In this document: piece after piece, positions 15,214 to 23,226 of the stretch
How the letters are laid out: the number at the start of each line of letters is the position of its first letter
Numbering within the stretch: position 1 is the stretch's first letter
Assembly (NCBI GenBank): GCA_003526375.1
Contig: DPDG01000096.1
Location: 112,737 to 140,975 of the forward strand
Direction of reading: 5' to 3'
Origin: Lentisphaeria bacterium
Lineage (GTDB): Bacteria; Verrucomicrobiota; Lentisphaeria; Victivallales; UBA1829
Length of the DNA: 28,239 nt
Notes under the pieces: generated by a model
Database searches by the model: none
Seen by the model: only the letters and a program-made list of their open reading frames with translations
What the model was told of the DNA's origin: nothing
Translations under genes and position numbers: made by a program

Positions 15214-16332
15214 ATGATCTGTATAAAATATAATAAGTATGTATTAAGTATTGGCATTAAGCTCTGTTTTCTGAGACAACATTTTACTTCTCTAAAACGG
15301 ATTTTATTAGGGGGAAAATATAATATCCTGATAATAAAAGATGATGGAGTGGGAGATGCCGTTGCATGGATACCTTATGCATTTCTTTTAAGAAATCATT
15401 TTATCCGACATCATTATCACATTACGGTTTTAGCTTCTTCAAAGACAAAAAGATTTTTTCAGCAACTGCAATATGCAGACAAAGTAATTTCACTTCCGGC
15501 ATATAAAAATAAAATGCAGTGGATTTGCGTTAGACTTATATTCTGGTTATGTTATCAATTTGACATAATTTTGAGTGCGACTTGTACACCAAATGATATT
15601 TTACTCCCTTATAGAGTCCCTAACACCCTGTTCCTCTATCGTTGGCATTATAAACGAATAGCAAAGTTATGCCACTGCAATAATATTGTGGATGTCACAG
15701 GACTGAATATTTATGAAAGATACGATACCATTTTACATTATCTGAAAATTAAAGAAACAATAAATCATAGCCTTCTTGCCGACTCATTAAATTTACCTGA
15801 TTATAAAATAGAAGACAAGTCTTTTTTTGCAGTATGCGCAACCGCAAGTGATTCATTAAGATGCTGGGAGGAAGAAAAATTTGCAGAGCTGATTAATCTA
15901 TTGATTTCGACAACAGGAAAGATGGCGGTTCTAGTCGGCATGAAGTCAGAATATGCAAAAAATGAAAGAATAAAATCTATTTGCAAGCATCATTCAAAGA
16001 TCATTAATCTCGCAGGAAAGACAAGCATCATGGAGTTGTTTTCTGTTATTCAGAAAGCGGAGTTTCTTGTAAGCAATGAAACCGGTACGGCTCATATCGG
16101 CGGAATATTGGGAATTCTGACTTTTATCATTTGCGGAGGAGGAGACTATGGCAGTTTTGTACCGTATCCTCCCGATATAGAAGGCAAAACAGTTTTTTCT
16201 ATCTTTCCCGCAAATCATGAATGTTTCCGATGTGGTTGGAGTAAATCCGAACTGTATTCAAAAAGAAATATATCCTTGCATTTCTGCTATTACAGTAGAT
16301 CAAGTGTTTACGACAATAGAAACCCACTATAA
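15214..16332 (+). CDS. family 9 (heptosyltransferase-like) glycosyltransferase
   Basis: A 372-residue GT9 protein related to ADP-heptose:LPS heptosyltransferases. The N-terminal IIKDDGVGDAVAWIP (about 40-54) matches the family's first nucleotide-fold motif, and SNETGTAHIGG with Asn288-Glu289 is the characteristic C-terminal donor-binding motif. A Cys-containing segment (HECFRCGW) near residue 340 is seen in many GT9 members. The coding sequence is strikingly A/T-rich, with many AAA, ATA and TTA codons, unlike genes on either side, which suggests horizontal acquisition. It follows the GT8 gene by 4 nt and precedes the ABC ATPase by 14 nt. No clear ribosome site; translational coupling is likely. 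Exact sugar unknown. Confidence 0.85.
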   Translation: MICIKYNKYVLSIGIKLCFLRQHFTSLKRILLGGKYNILIIKDDGVGDAVAWIPYAFLLRNHFIRHHYHITVLASSKTKRFFQQLQYADKVISLPAYKNKMQWICVRLIFWLCYQFDIILSATCTPNDILLPYRVPNTLFLYRWHYKRIAKLCHCNNIVDVTGLNIYERYDTILHYLKIKETINHSLLADSLNLPDYKIEDKSFFAVCATASDSLRCWEEEKFAELINLLISTTGKMAVLVGMKSEYAKNERIKSICKHHSKIINLAGKTSIMELFSVIQKAEFLVSNETGTAHIGGILGILTFIICGGGDYGSFVPYPPDIEGKTVFSIFPANHECFRCGWSKSELYSKRNISLHFCYYSRSSVYDNRNPL

Positions 16333-16346
16333 AAAAATACCTGATT

Positions 16347-17147
16347 ATGAATACAGCCATAAAAATTGAACATCTGTCCAAATATTACACAATTCTTCGC
16401 AGCAAAGGGAACATGGGGCTCCGGGAAAGGACTTTCGTCGAGCTCCTCAATGACGCATTCGGAACCGGACTGCTGAAAAGGCTCAGGCATCCGCTGAAAC
16501 CGGATGGAGAGGGAAATGCCGAAGAAGTCTTTCATGCCCTGGAAGATGTTTCCTTTGAAATCGGGAAAGGCGACCGGGTCGGCATCGTCGGACGGAACGG
16601 CGCGGGGAAATCAACCCTGCTGAAACTCCTCTGCCGCATCACGGAACCGACAAAAGGCAGAATCATCATGCGGGGCCGCGTCGCAAGTCTGCTCGAAGTC
16701 GGGACGGGATTTCATCCGGAGCTCAGCGGACGGGAAAACATCTTTCTGAACGGGGCGATCCTCGGAATGAAACGCAGGGAAATCAAAAAACGGTTCGACG
16801 CAATCGTGGATTTTTCCGGTGTCGAACAATTCCTGGACACTCCCGTGAAACGATATTCCAGCGGCATGTATGTAAGGCTCGCCTTCGCCGTCGCCGCGCA
16901 TCTGGAACCCGATATTCTGCTGGTGGACGAGGTTCTGGCGGTGGGCGATACGGAATTCCAGAAAAAATGTATCGGGAAAATGGATGACATTTCAAAAAAT
17001 CAGGGACGCACGATTCTGTTTGTCAGCCACAATATGGAGACGGTCCGCCGGCTCTGCAACAAGGCGGTTTACCTGCGGCAGGGACGCTTGCAGTCGATCG
17101 GCCCGATTGATGACGTCTGCCGGGAATATGAAGATTCCGCCTCGTAA
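16347..17147 (+). CDS. ABC transporter ATP-binding protein, polysaccharide export type (Wzt/TagH-like)
   Basis: A 266-residue ATPase of the Wzt/TagH family, which powers export of O-antigen or other surface polysaccharides. An N-terminal extension before the core (about residues 15-62) is typical of this family. Walker A GRNGAGKST is at 82-90, the signature YSSGM at 170-174, Walker B ILLVDE at 190-195 and the H-loop in VSHNME. It ends soon after the nucleotide-binding domain, so the C-terminal sugar-binding domain of longer Wzt proteins is absent. No partner permease (Wzm) is in the window. It follows the two glycosyltransferases by 14 nt, but its base composition returns to the GC-rich background. 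It is probably part of the surface-glycan cluster, using a permease encoded elsewhere. Confidence 0.9.
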   Translation: MNTAIKIEHLSKYYTILRSKGNMGLRERTFVELLNDAFGTGLLKRLRHPLKPDGEGNAEEVFHALEDVSFEIGKGDRVGIVGRNGAGKSTLLKLLCRITEPTKGRIIMRGRVASLLEVGTGFHPELSGRENIFLNGAILGMKRREIKKRFDAIVDFSGVEQFLDTPVKRYSSGMYVRLAFAVAAHLEPDILLVDEVLAVGDTEFQKKCIGKMDDISKNQGRTILFVSHNMETVRRLCNKAVYLRQGRLQSIGPIDDVCREYEDSAS

Positions 17148-17201
17148 CGGGGAAAGTCGAGCACAGCCTCGCGGTTCCTCCCTGTTTTCCTGTCGGAATA
17201 T

Positions 17202-17231
17202 TTGTAATCGGAACGGGTTGCAGTATATTAT
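17202..17231 (+). promoter_or_regulatory. probable valS promoter
   Basis: TTGTAA (17202-17207) with TATATT at 17224-17229 (16-nt spacer) or TATTAT at 17226-17231 (18-nt spacer). Transcription would start near 17237, about 43 nt before the valS ATG. No T-box leader is visible. Confidence 0.55.
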
Positions 17232-17279
17232 GCAGTTTCATGATTTTTTTGGTAAACACAACTATTCCGGAGAGATATT

Positions 17280-19946
17280 ATGTCTGACTCAGAGATGCCG
17301 AAAGCATACGAATCCTCGGCCGTCGAGGAAAAATGGTATTCCTACTGGGAAAACAACGGCCTTTTCCACGGCAAGCCCAATCCCGATAAAAAACCGTATT
17401 CCATCGTGATCCCCCCGCCGAACGTGACCGGCATCCTGACCATGGGGCATGTTCTCAACAATACGCTTCAGGATATTCTCGCGCGCTGGCACAGAATGGA
17501 AGGCGATGAAGTCTGCTGGTTCCCCGGAACCGACCACGCCGGCATCGCAACCGAAAGCCGCGTCGAAAAATATCTCCGCGAAAAAGAGGGAACCGGACGC
17601 GACGAACTCGGACGGGAGGAGTTCGTCAAACGGGTCTGGACATGGCGCGAGCAGTATGGCGGAACCATCATCAGGCAGCTCCGCAAACTCGGCACATCCT
17701 GCGACTGGGAGCGCGAGCGTTTCACCATGGACGAAGGGCTCAGCGACGCCGTCAAACAGGTTTTTGTACAACTGTACAACAAGGGATATATCAAACGCGG
17801 CAAGCGCATGATCAACTGGTGCCCCGTTTCCAAAACGGCGCTCTCCGATGAGGAAGTCATCTACAAGGAGGAAAACGGCAAGTTCTATCACTTCAAATAT
17901 CCGTTGTCCGACGGTTCCGGCTTTCTGGTCGTTGCCACAACCCGTCCGGAAACCATGCTCGGAGATACCGCGGTCGCGGTGCCGGTCGGCGATCCCAGAT
18001 ATAAGCACCTTGTCGGAAAAACTGTCGATCTTCCGCTCACGGACCGTAAAATTCCGATCATTGAAGACCAGCATGCCGATCCCGAAAAAGGAACCGGCTG
18101 CGTAAAGATCACTCCCGCACACGACCCGAACGACTTCGAAGTCGGTCTGCGCCATAATCTTGACTTCATCAACGTGTTCACAAAGGATGCGAAGATGAAT
18201 GAACGCGCAGGCAAATACAAAGGCATGGACCGTTTTGAATGCCGCAAACAGATTGTGGCGGACATGGAACAGCTCGGACTGCTTGACAAAATAGAGGATC
18301 TCGTTCATGCGGTCGGCTACTCGGAGCGCGGGGGCGTGCCTGTCGAGCCCATGCTCAGCGAACAGTGGTTCGTCAAAATGGACGAACTCGCCAAACCCGC
18401 AATCGAGGCGGTCCGCAACGGCACGATCAAATTCTATCCGGAGCGTTGGACCAAGACTTATTTCCACTGGATGGAAAACATCAAGGACTGGTGCATCAGC
18501 CGCCAGATCTGGTGGGGGCACCGCATTCCGGCATGGTATAATGACAGAAACGAAGTCTATGTGGGCGTGAATCCGCCGGAGGGCGACGGATGGCGTCAGG
18601 ATGAAGACGTGCTCGACACATGGTTCAGCTCCTGGCTCTGGCCGTTCTCGATCATGGGCTGGCCCAAAGATACGCCTGAACAGAAATACTTTTATCCGAC
18701 CAACGATCTCGTGACCGGCCCGGACATCATTTTCTTCTGGGTTGCGCGCATGATCATGGCGGGCTACGAATTCAAGGGAACCCATCCGTTCCGCAATGTT
18801 TATTTCACAAGCATCATCCGCGACGATCTCGGGCGCAAGCTCAGCAAATCGCTCGGCAACTCGCCCGACCCGCTGGATGTAATCGGGCAGTATGGTGCGG
18901 ACGCTCTGCGTTTCTCGATCATCTACATTGCTCCGGTCGGCATGGATATTCGTTATGCAAATGAAAAATGCGAAATCGGGCGCAACTTTGCGAACAAGCT
19001 TTGGAATGCGTGCCGCTTCCGCAGAATGCAGGGACCCGTTTCCGCCAACTTCCGCAAGCTGGAAGGCATGGACCCGAAACAGCTCGCGCCCGATGAGAAG
19101 TGGATTCTCGCATGGACGAACCGCACGATCAAGGCGGCAAGAGAGGCGCTGGAGGGATTCAAGTTCCATCAGGCGGCGCATGAAATCTATGAAATGGTCT
19201 GGAGCACCTTCTGCGACTGGTTCATCGAATCCTGCAAACCGCGTCTCTACGGCGACCCGGAGGCAAAAAAACAGACGCTTGCGGTGCTTGACTTCGTCCT
19301 CTGGAAGCTTCTGCGCCTCCTGCATCCTTTCATGCCCTTCGTCACGGAGGAACTGGCTCATCAGATGGACTTCCTGAAAGACAGTGAAAGCATCATGTAT
19401 GCGCACTATCCGACGATGTTCAACGAACTCGGACTGGATGATCTCATGGATGACATTGATGATATCCTCGATCTGGTTGAAGACAAGTTCCAGATGGTCA
19501 GGGCAGGCAGAAACCTGCGTGTCTCTTATGATATTGCTCCGGGTAAAAAATTAAAATACCATATCAAAGCGGCAACGGAAGCGCATGAAAAGTTCCTCTC
19601 GGATGAGATTGCCAATCTCAAGTTCATGCTGAACGCCGAGGAAGTCACGGTTTCGATGGAGGAATATAAGGCGAAAGACGGTTCCGGGGCTCCGTCCGCC
19701 CTTGTGAATGCAGGCGCAATCTACCTGCCGTTGAAAGGGGTCATCGACATAGAGGCGGAGACTGCCAAGCTGAACAAGCAGAAGAAGGAGCTCCTCGGCT
19801 GGATCAAGGGTTCGGAGGCGAAACTGAACAATCAGGGATTCCTTGCCAAAGCTCCTCCGAAGGTGGTGGAGGATGCCAGAGCGCATCTTGCGGAAATGAA
19901 AGACAAACTTGCAAGAGTCGAGGAAGCGTTGAAGTCTCTCTGCTGA
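17280..19946 (+). CDS. valS: valyl-tRNA synthetase
   Basis: An 888-residue class I aminoacyl-tRNA synthetase that charges tRNA-Val and edits misacylated threonine. The HIGH-type motif is TMGH at residues 54-57 following PPPNVTG. The CP1 editing domain carries TTRPETMLGDTAVAVP (about 220-236). The KMSKS-type motif is KLSKS at 520-524, followed by GNSPDPLDVIGQYGADALR. The helical anticodon-binding domain covers about 600-760, and a C-terminal coiled coil (about 820-888), typical of ValRS, ends the protein. Length is normal. GGAGAG lies before the ATG. It is probably monocistronic, from its own promoter to the bidirectional terminator. Confidence 0.97.
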   Translation: MSDSEMPKAYESSAVEEKWYSYWENNGLFHGKPNPDKKPYSIVIPPPNVTGILTMGHVLNNTLQDILARWHRMEGDEVCWFPGTDHAGIATESRVEKYLREKEGTGRDELGREEFVKRVWTWREQYGGTIIRQLRKLGTSCDWERERFTMDEGLSDAVKQVFVQLYNKGYIKRGKRMINWCPVSKTALSDEEVIYKEENGKFYHFKYPLSDGSGFLVVATTRPETMLGDTAVAVPVGDPRYKHLVGKTVDLPLTDRKIPIIEDQHADPEKGTGCVKITPAHDPNDFEVGLRHNLDFINVFTKDAKMNERAGKYKGMDRFECRKQIVADMEQLGLLDKIEDLVHAVGYSERGGVPVEPMLSEQWFVKMDELAKPAIEAVRNGTIKFYPERWTKTYFHWMENIKDWCISRQIWWGHRIPAWYNDRNEVYVGVNPPEGDGWRQDEDVLDTWFSSWLWPFSIMGWPKDTPEQKYFYPTNDLVTGPDIIFFWVARMIMAGYEFKGTHPFRNVYFTSIIRDDLGRKLSKSLGNSPDPLDVIGQYGADALRFSIIYIAPVGMDIRYANEKCEIGRNFANKLWNACRFRRMQGPVSANFRKLEGMDPKQLAPDEKWILAWTNRTIKAAREALEGFKFHQAAHEIYEMVWSTFCDWFIESCKPRLYGDPEAKKQTLAVLDFVLWKLLRLLHPFMPFVTEELAHQMDFLKDSESIMYAHYPTMFNELGLDDLMDDIDDILDLVEDKFQMVRAGRNLRVSYDIAPGKKLKYHIKAATEAHEKFLSDEIANLKFMLNAEEVTVSMEEYKAKDGSGAPSALVNAGAIYLPLKGVIDIEAETAKLNKQKKELLGWIKGSEAKLNNQGFLAKAPPKVVEDARAHLAEMKDKLARVEEALKSLC

Positions 19947-19991
19947 TCCGGCAGTATAATAGCTGTACAAATTAAGCAGGTTTGCATTTGA

Positions 19992-20029
19992 AAAGCCGGT
20001 GAGCGGGAAATCTCCTGTTCACCGGCTTT
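19992..20029. terminator. bidirectional terminator between valS and the MFS gene
   Basis: A perfect 11-bp stem, AAAGCCGGTGA (19992-20002) with TCACCGGCTTT (20019-20029), encloses a 16-nt loop that can itself pair. It has A-rich and T-rich flanks and lies between convergent genes, so it can stop transcription from both sides. Confidence 0.82.
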
Positions 20030-20074
20030 ATTATGTTAAGAAATAAAAAAGCTGAAAAGAAAATCTTTTTCTTC

Positions 20075-21436
20075 TTAGACATATTTATTTTTAGTATCAA
20101 TTTTATAGTTATGCACGACGTTTTTTCCTGCTAACAACAATGGAATTATACAGCTGGCAGTGAACAAAGTACAGCCAAGAAAGAAAATATGGTAATGATT
20201 GAATGTAATATTACCCACTGTTATCCGGCAACCGGAGAAAGAATCCATAATTATCCCTGACACTATTGATGCACCAAGTGCACTCAGACCGGTAAACGCG
20301 CGGGAAAAGCCGATATAAGCTGCTCTCCCTTTTGCGGGAAAGATTTCCAGCCCGTAGTTAATGGCAAGCATGGAATGTGTATTTCCTGCGGCTCCATTGA
20401 TTACCTGATATACAATTAGCGCGACCAATCCCCACCACGCAGAAGCGACCCACAGTAACATACTTACTGCAATCCCTCCGGAAATCAGGATTAACGGCAG
20501 TCTCGCACCAAAACGATCTGTAATTCTCCCCATTATGAGAAGCATCCCCAGGTTGATCGCCACTTGCAGTCCAATAATCAGAGTTATTTTGGTCATTGAG
20601 AAACCGAGATCAAGCATATAAGCTGTGCTGAATGTCATCAATGCGGTTCGGCCACCCGCCCAAGTTAGATAAAACCAATTGTAGTACCATAATACCGGAC
20701 TGCGGTAATTAATCCGTTCCTGTTCGCCCATATCAGATTGTCGCGTTTTCGTTGATTGAGGAATGCGATCCGTAACTGTGGACATCACAAATATTGCGAT
20801 AACGTGCGAAACTGCAACAAACAGAAAAAGAAAGGCAAAAGTCGATGCTTCAGGACTATAGTCTGCCACTTGTCCAAACAGAAGTGTAAAAAAAAGCATT
20901 CCGAGAGAAGCAACGATCCATTTCATGCTGGTAAACCATCCAAGCATATTTGATGGAACCAGATCACCGATCCAACTGCTCTCAATGTTCATTTGAATAC
21001 CACTGGCAGCAGCCAACCCGTAAGCCCCAATTAAATAAATTGCAATTGCTGTAATTGTTGTGATTTGATTCATTCCGCGAAGAAATAATGCGCCTGCCAT
21101 AATCAGTCCAAATAAAATCCCCAGCCCCAGCGCGTAATTCATTGCAATGCGGTTGGAACGTGATTTTTTAAGGAAAACAGCTCCCAGCCACTGCACTAGA
21201 GAACTCAGACTTCCGGCACCTCCGACAAGTCCAATGTGAACATCATTTCCTCCGAGTATGCGAATAAGCAAAGTATGCAGAGGAGTCAGGCCAACTTCCT
21301 CGCTTTGATACATAATACTTCCAATACCGAATTTGAAACGGTCACAACCGAGAATTCTGCGATCCACAATTTGATTTTTCTCATTCAACTGCTCAGGAAG
21401 CAATGTTCTGGAATGGAATAGATGCAATATCTTCAT
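20075..21436 (-). CDS. MFS transporter, sugar-uptake type
   Basis: A 453-residue integral membrane protein with roughly 12 hydrophobic segments, beginning after an N-terminal cytoplasmic stretch of about 70 residues. The loop motif ITDRFGARLPL (after segment 7 or so) resembles the major facilitator loop signature G-x-x-x-D-R-x-G-R. A hydrophilic central loop (around TKTRQSDMGEQERIN) separates the two halves. As last gene of the GH26 operon it most likely imports the oligosaccharides released outside the cell. The start is set by GGAGG 7 nt upstream, within the end of the LacI gene; one nucleotide separates the LacI stop from this ATG, so translation is probably coupled. An in-frame ATG at 21520 lies inside lacI and has no comparable site. 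Substrate not readable. Confidence 0.88.
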   Translation of the reverse strand: MKILHLFHSRTLLPEQLNEKNQIVDRRILGCDRFKFGIGSIMYQSEEVGLTPLHTLLIRILGGNDVHIGLVGGAGSLSSLVQWLGAVFLKKSRSNRIAMNYALGLGILFGLIMAGALFLRGMNQITTITAIAIYLIGAYGLAAASGIQMNIESSWIGDLVPSNMLGWFTSMKWIVASLGMLFFTLLFGQVADYSPEASTFAFLFLFVAVSHVIAIFVMSTVTDRIPQSTKTRQSDMGEQERINYRSPVLWYYNWFYLTWAGGRTALMTFSTAYMLDLGFSMTKITLIIGLQVAINLGMLLIMGRITDRFGARLPLILISGGIAVSMLLWVASAWWGLVALIVYQVINGAAGNTHSMLAINYGLEIFPAKGRAAYIGFSRAFTGLSALGASIVSGIIMDSFSGCRITVGNITFNHYHIFFLGCTLFTASCIIPLLLAGKNVVHNYKIDTKNKYV

Positions 21437-21437
21437 A

Positions 21438-22448
21438 TTAAGTCCTCCGCCGTGTAATGAGACATTGCCCCATGCTGTCGCGTTCGACCAAAGTCGGGTA
21501 AAGGATTTTGCCGCTGACATTCGGATTTCCTGAAATCATCTGCAATAAGGTCTTTGCTGCCGCAATGCCTTGTTCTCTTTGAGGTAATTCAATCGTGGTC
21601 AGCATTGGATAAATCTGACGGGACAGATCAATATTGCCTACTCCCAAGACTGATAAGTCTTCAGGAATCCTGATTCCCCGCTTTGCTGCTTCATAAATTA
21701 CTCCGGCAGCATTTGTATCATTGTAGCAAAAAATTCCAGTTGCATCCAAATCATGTTCGACCAACTGGGCTACAGCTTTACGCCCCTCATTAAAACTCTC
21801 AAAGTCCGGGAAAATATATTTCTGTGGAATTTTTATGCCGTAATTGTCCATCCGTTGCAGAAAAACATCCCGGCAGCTGGGGCGATCCCCTAATAACATG
21901 ACTTTACGATGACCGTAGCGATGAAAACAATCTGCTGCCAGTTTCCCTATTGATACAGGATCGACAAAAACACTGAGAACATTTTCAATTTCGGCATTGG
22001 CAAAGACTTTTACCGTGGGAAATTCTTTTGCAACCTTCCGGAAAACCTCACGGTTTTCTGCATTCAACTTTTCAATCAGCAACACACCATCAACTCGACG
22101 ATAGAAAAGGCGTGTAATGCAATCAGATAATTTTTCTCCTTCTTTTGTTGAGATGAAAAGTAAGTTATAGCCGGCATTGCGGAATGTTTCCTCCGCTCCA
22201 TCCAGGGCACTGGCTGTTTGAGCATCATAAAAAGCCATTCGCCCTAATGCCGCAATCGTATAACTTTTCCCCTGCCGCAAATTTTTCCCGAAAGAGCAAG
22301 GAGTATAATGGTATTTTGCAGCAATTTCCAGAATACGCTTCCGTGTTTTCTCACTGGCCTTGGATGAAGTATCCGGGTGGTTTAATACATTTGAAACAGT
22401 ACTGATTGCGACACCGGCTTCCTGAGCAATTTCTTTGATTGTAATCAT
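21438..22448 (-). CDS. LacI family transcriptional repressor
   Basis: A 336-residue regulator. Residues 1-50 are the LacI helix-turn-helix (TIKEIAQEAGVAISTVSNVL) leading to a hinge YTPCSFGKNLRQGKS. The hinge departs from the usual YxPNxxAR pattern: Cys replaces Asn and Gly-Lys replaces Ala-Arg, although the intercalating Leu is kept. Residues 60-330 are a periplasmic-binding-protein-like sensor domain with the conserved FCYNDTNAAGVI and GVGNIDLS segments. The gene lies inside the operon it presumably controls, 3 nt after the pseudopilin and 1 nt before the transporter. Two identical operator-like sequences with central CG lie upstream of the operon at 25367-25415. It is expected to repress until a sugar inducer binds. 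Confidence 0.94.
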   Translation of the reverse strand: MITIKEIAQEAGVAISTVSNVLNHPDTSSKASEKTRKRILEIAAKYHYTPCSFGKNLRQGKSYTIAALGRMAFYDAQTASALDGAEETFRNAGYNLLFISTKEGEKLSDCITRLFYRRVDGVLLIEKLNAENREVFRKVAKEFPTVKVFANAEIENVLSVFVDPVSIGKLAADCFHRYGHRKVMLLGDRPSCRDVFLQRMDNYGIKIPQKYIFPDFESFNEGRKAVAQLVEHDLDATGIFCYNDTNAAGVIYEAAKRGIRIPEDLSVLGVGNIDLSRQIYPMLTTIELPQREQGIAAAKTLLQMISGNPNVSGKILYPTLVERDSMGQCLITRRRT

Positions 22449-22451
22449 CTT

Positions 22452-23207
22452 CTATTTCCAGCTGTTGAAAAAGTTTGCGTCATTATTTGATTTCCCGAAA
22501 CGGAACGGATCACTTAAATAAGGATTGGCGATGCTTCTTATCTTGGGAGAAGTTACATGCCCGTCACACCACAGCGTTGTTACTGTTCCGCCATGACGCC
22601 CCCAGACATTGCCAATGGAAGTACTGGTCGTATAATCACAATCTATGATATAAAAACCGGAGTCGAACGACCCCCCATTACGTTTGCTGTCAGCAAACTG
22701 AATGATTCTGGACGGGCTTTTCAGTCTGGACAACTTTGTCCAATTACATTTTGCAGAGTAAGCTCCCGAAGCGGTTCTGTTTACTTCACCAAGATAATTG
22801 TAATTATAGCCGGGAGAGATATAAGTCCATTCCAGGTTACTGGCGGAAGAATAGAGGAATTCCTTTTTATCCATCCTGTTCTGCAATTTATCCAGATATT
22901 TGCCGGAATCCGCAATTGCAGGACAGATTAATGATCTGGCGGATCGTAAATAATTCCCTCGGGCCAAGTTGCCGGACCAAGCCAGATTTTTACCTCCCTC
23001 GGAGGTTCCATAACGAGGAAACATTTCATCATTATCATTAAGATAGAAAGACATTGATATTCCTACTTGCTTGAAATTATTTACACAGTTGATTGTGTAG
23101 GCTTTTTGCCTTGCTTTATTCAGTGCCGGAAGCAGCATTGCTGCCAGAATGGCGATGATCGCAGTAACGATGAGCAGTTCTATCAGTGAAAAGAAAGTGC
23201 ACTTCAT
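22452..23207 (-). CDS. prepilin-type protein with H-X9-DG motif
   Basis: A 251-residue pseudopilin. The N-terminus MKCTFFSLIELLIVTAII matches type IV prepilin/type II secretion signals: Phe6 as +1 and Glu10 as +5, followed by one hydrophobic helix to about residue 25. The -1 residue is Phe5 rather than Gly, so peptidase processing is non-canonical; many related planctomycete and lentisphaeral proteins also lack Gly. The C-terminal H-X9-DG motif of this family is present (His205, Asp215-Gly216). The start is fixed by AAGGAG 7 nt upstream; an earlier ATG at 23264 lies inside the preceding gene. It sits 19 nt after the GH26-like gene and 3 nt before lacI, so it belongs to the carbohydrate operon. 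Its role (surface display, attachment or secretion of the hydrolase) is unknown. Confidence 0.9.
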   Translation of the reverse strand: MKCTFFSLIELLIVTAIIAILAAMLLPALNKARQKAYTINCVNNFKQVGISMSFYLNDNDEMFPRYGTSEGGKNLAWSGNLARGNYLRSARSLICPAIADSGKYLDKLQNRMDKKEFLYSSASNLEWTYISPGYNYNYLGEVNRTASGAYSAKCNWTKLSRLKSPSRIIQFADSKRNGGSFDSGFYIIDCDYTTSTSIGNVWGRHGGTVTTLWCDGHVTSPKIRSIANPYLSDPFRFGKSNNDANFFNSWK

Positions 23208-23226
23208 ACGATTTCTCCTTGTATTT

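Noticed and set aside
17289..19406. Long open frame (705 codons) antisense to valS
   Set aside because: It is a shadow of the strongly conserved valS frame. It shows no recognisable domain, and high-GC third positions make such antisense frames common here.
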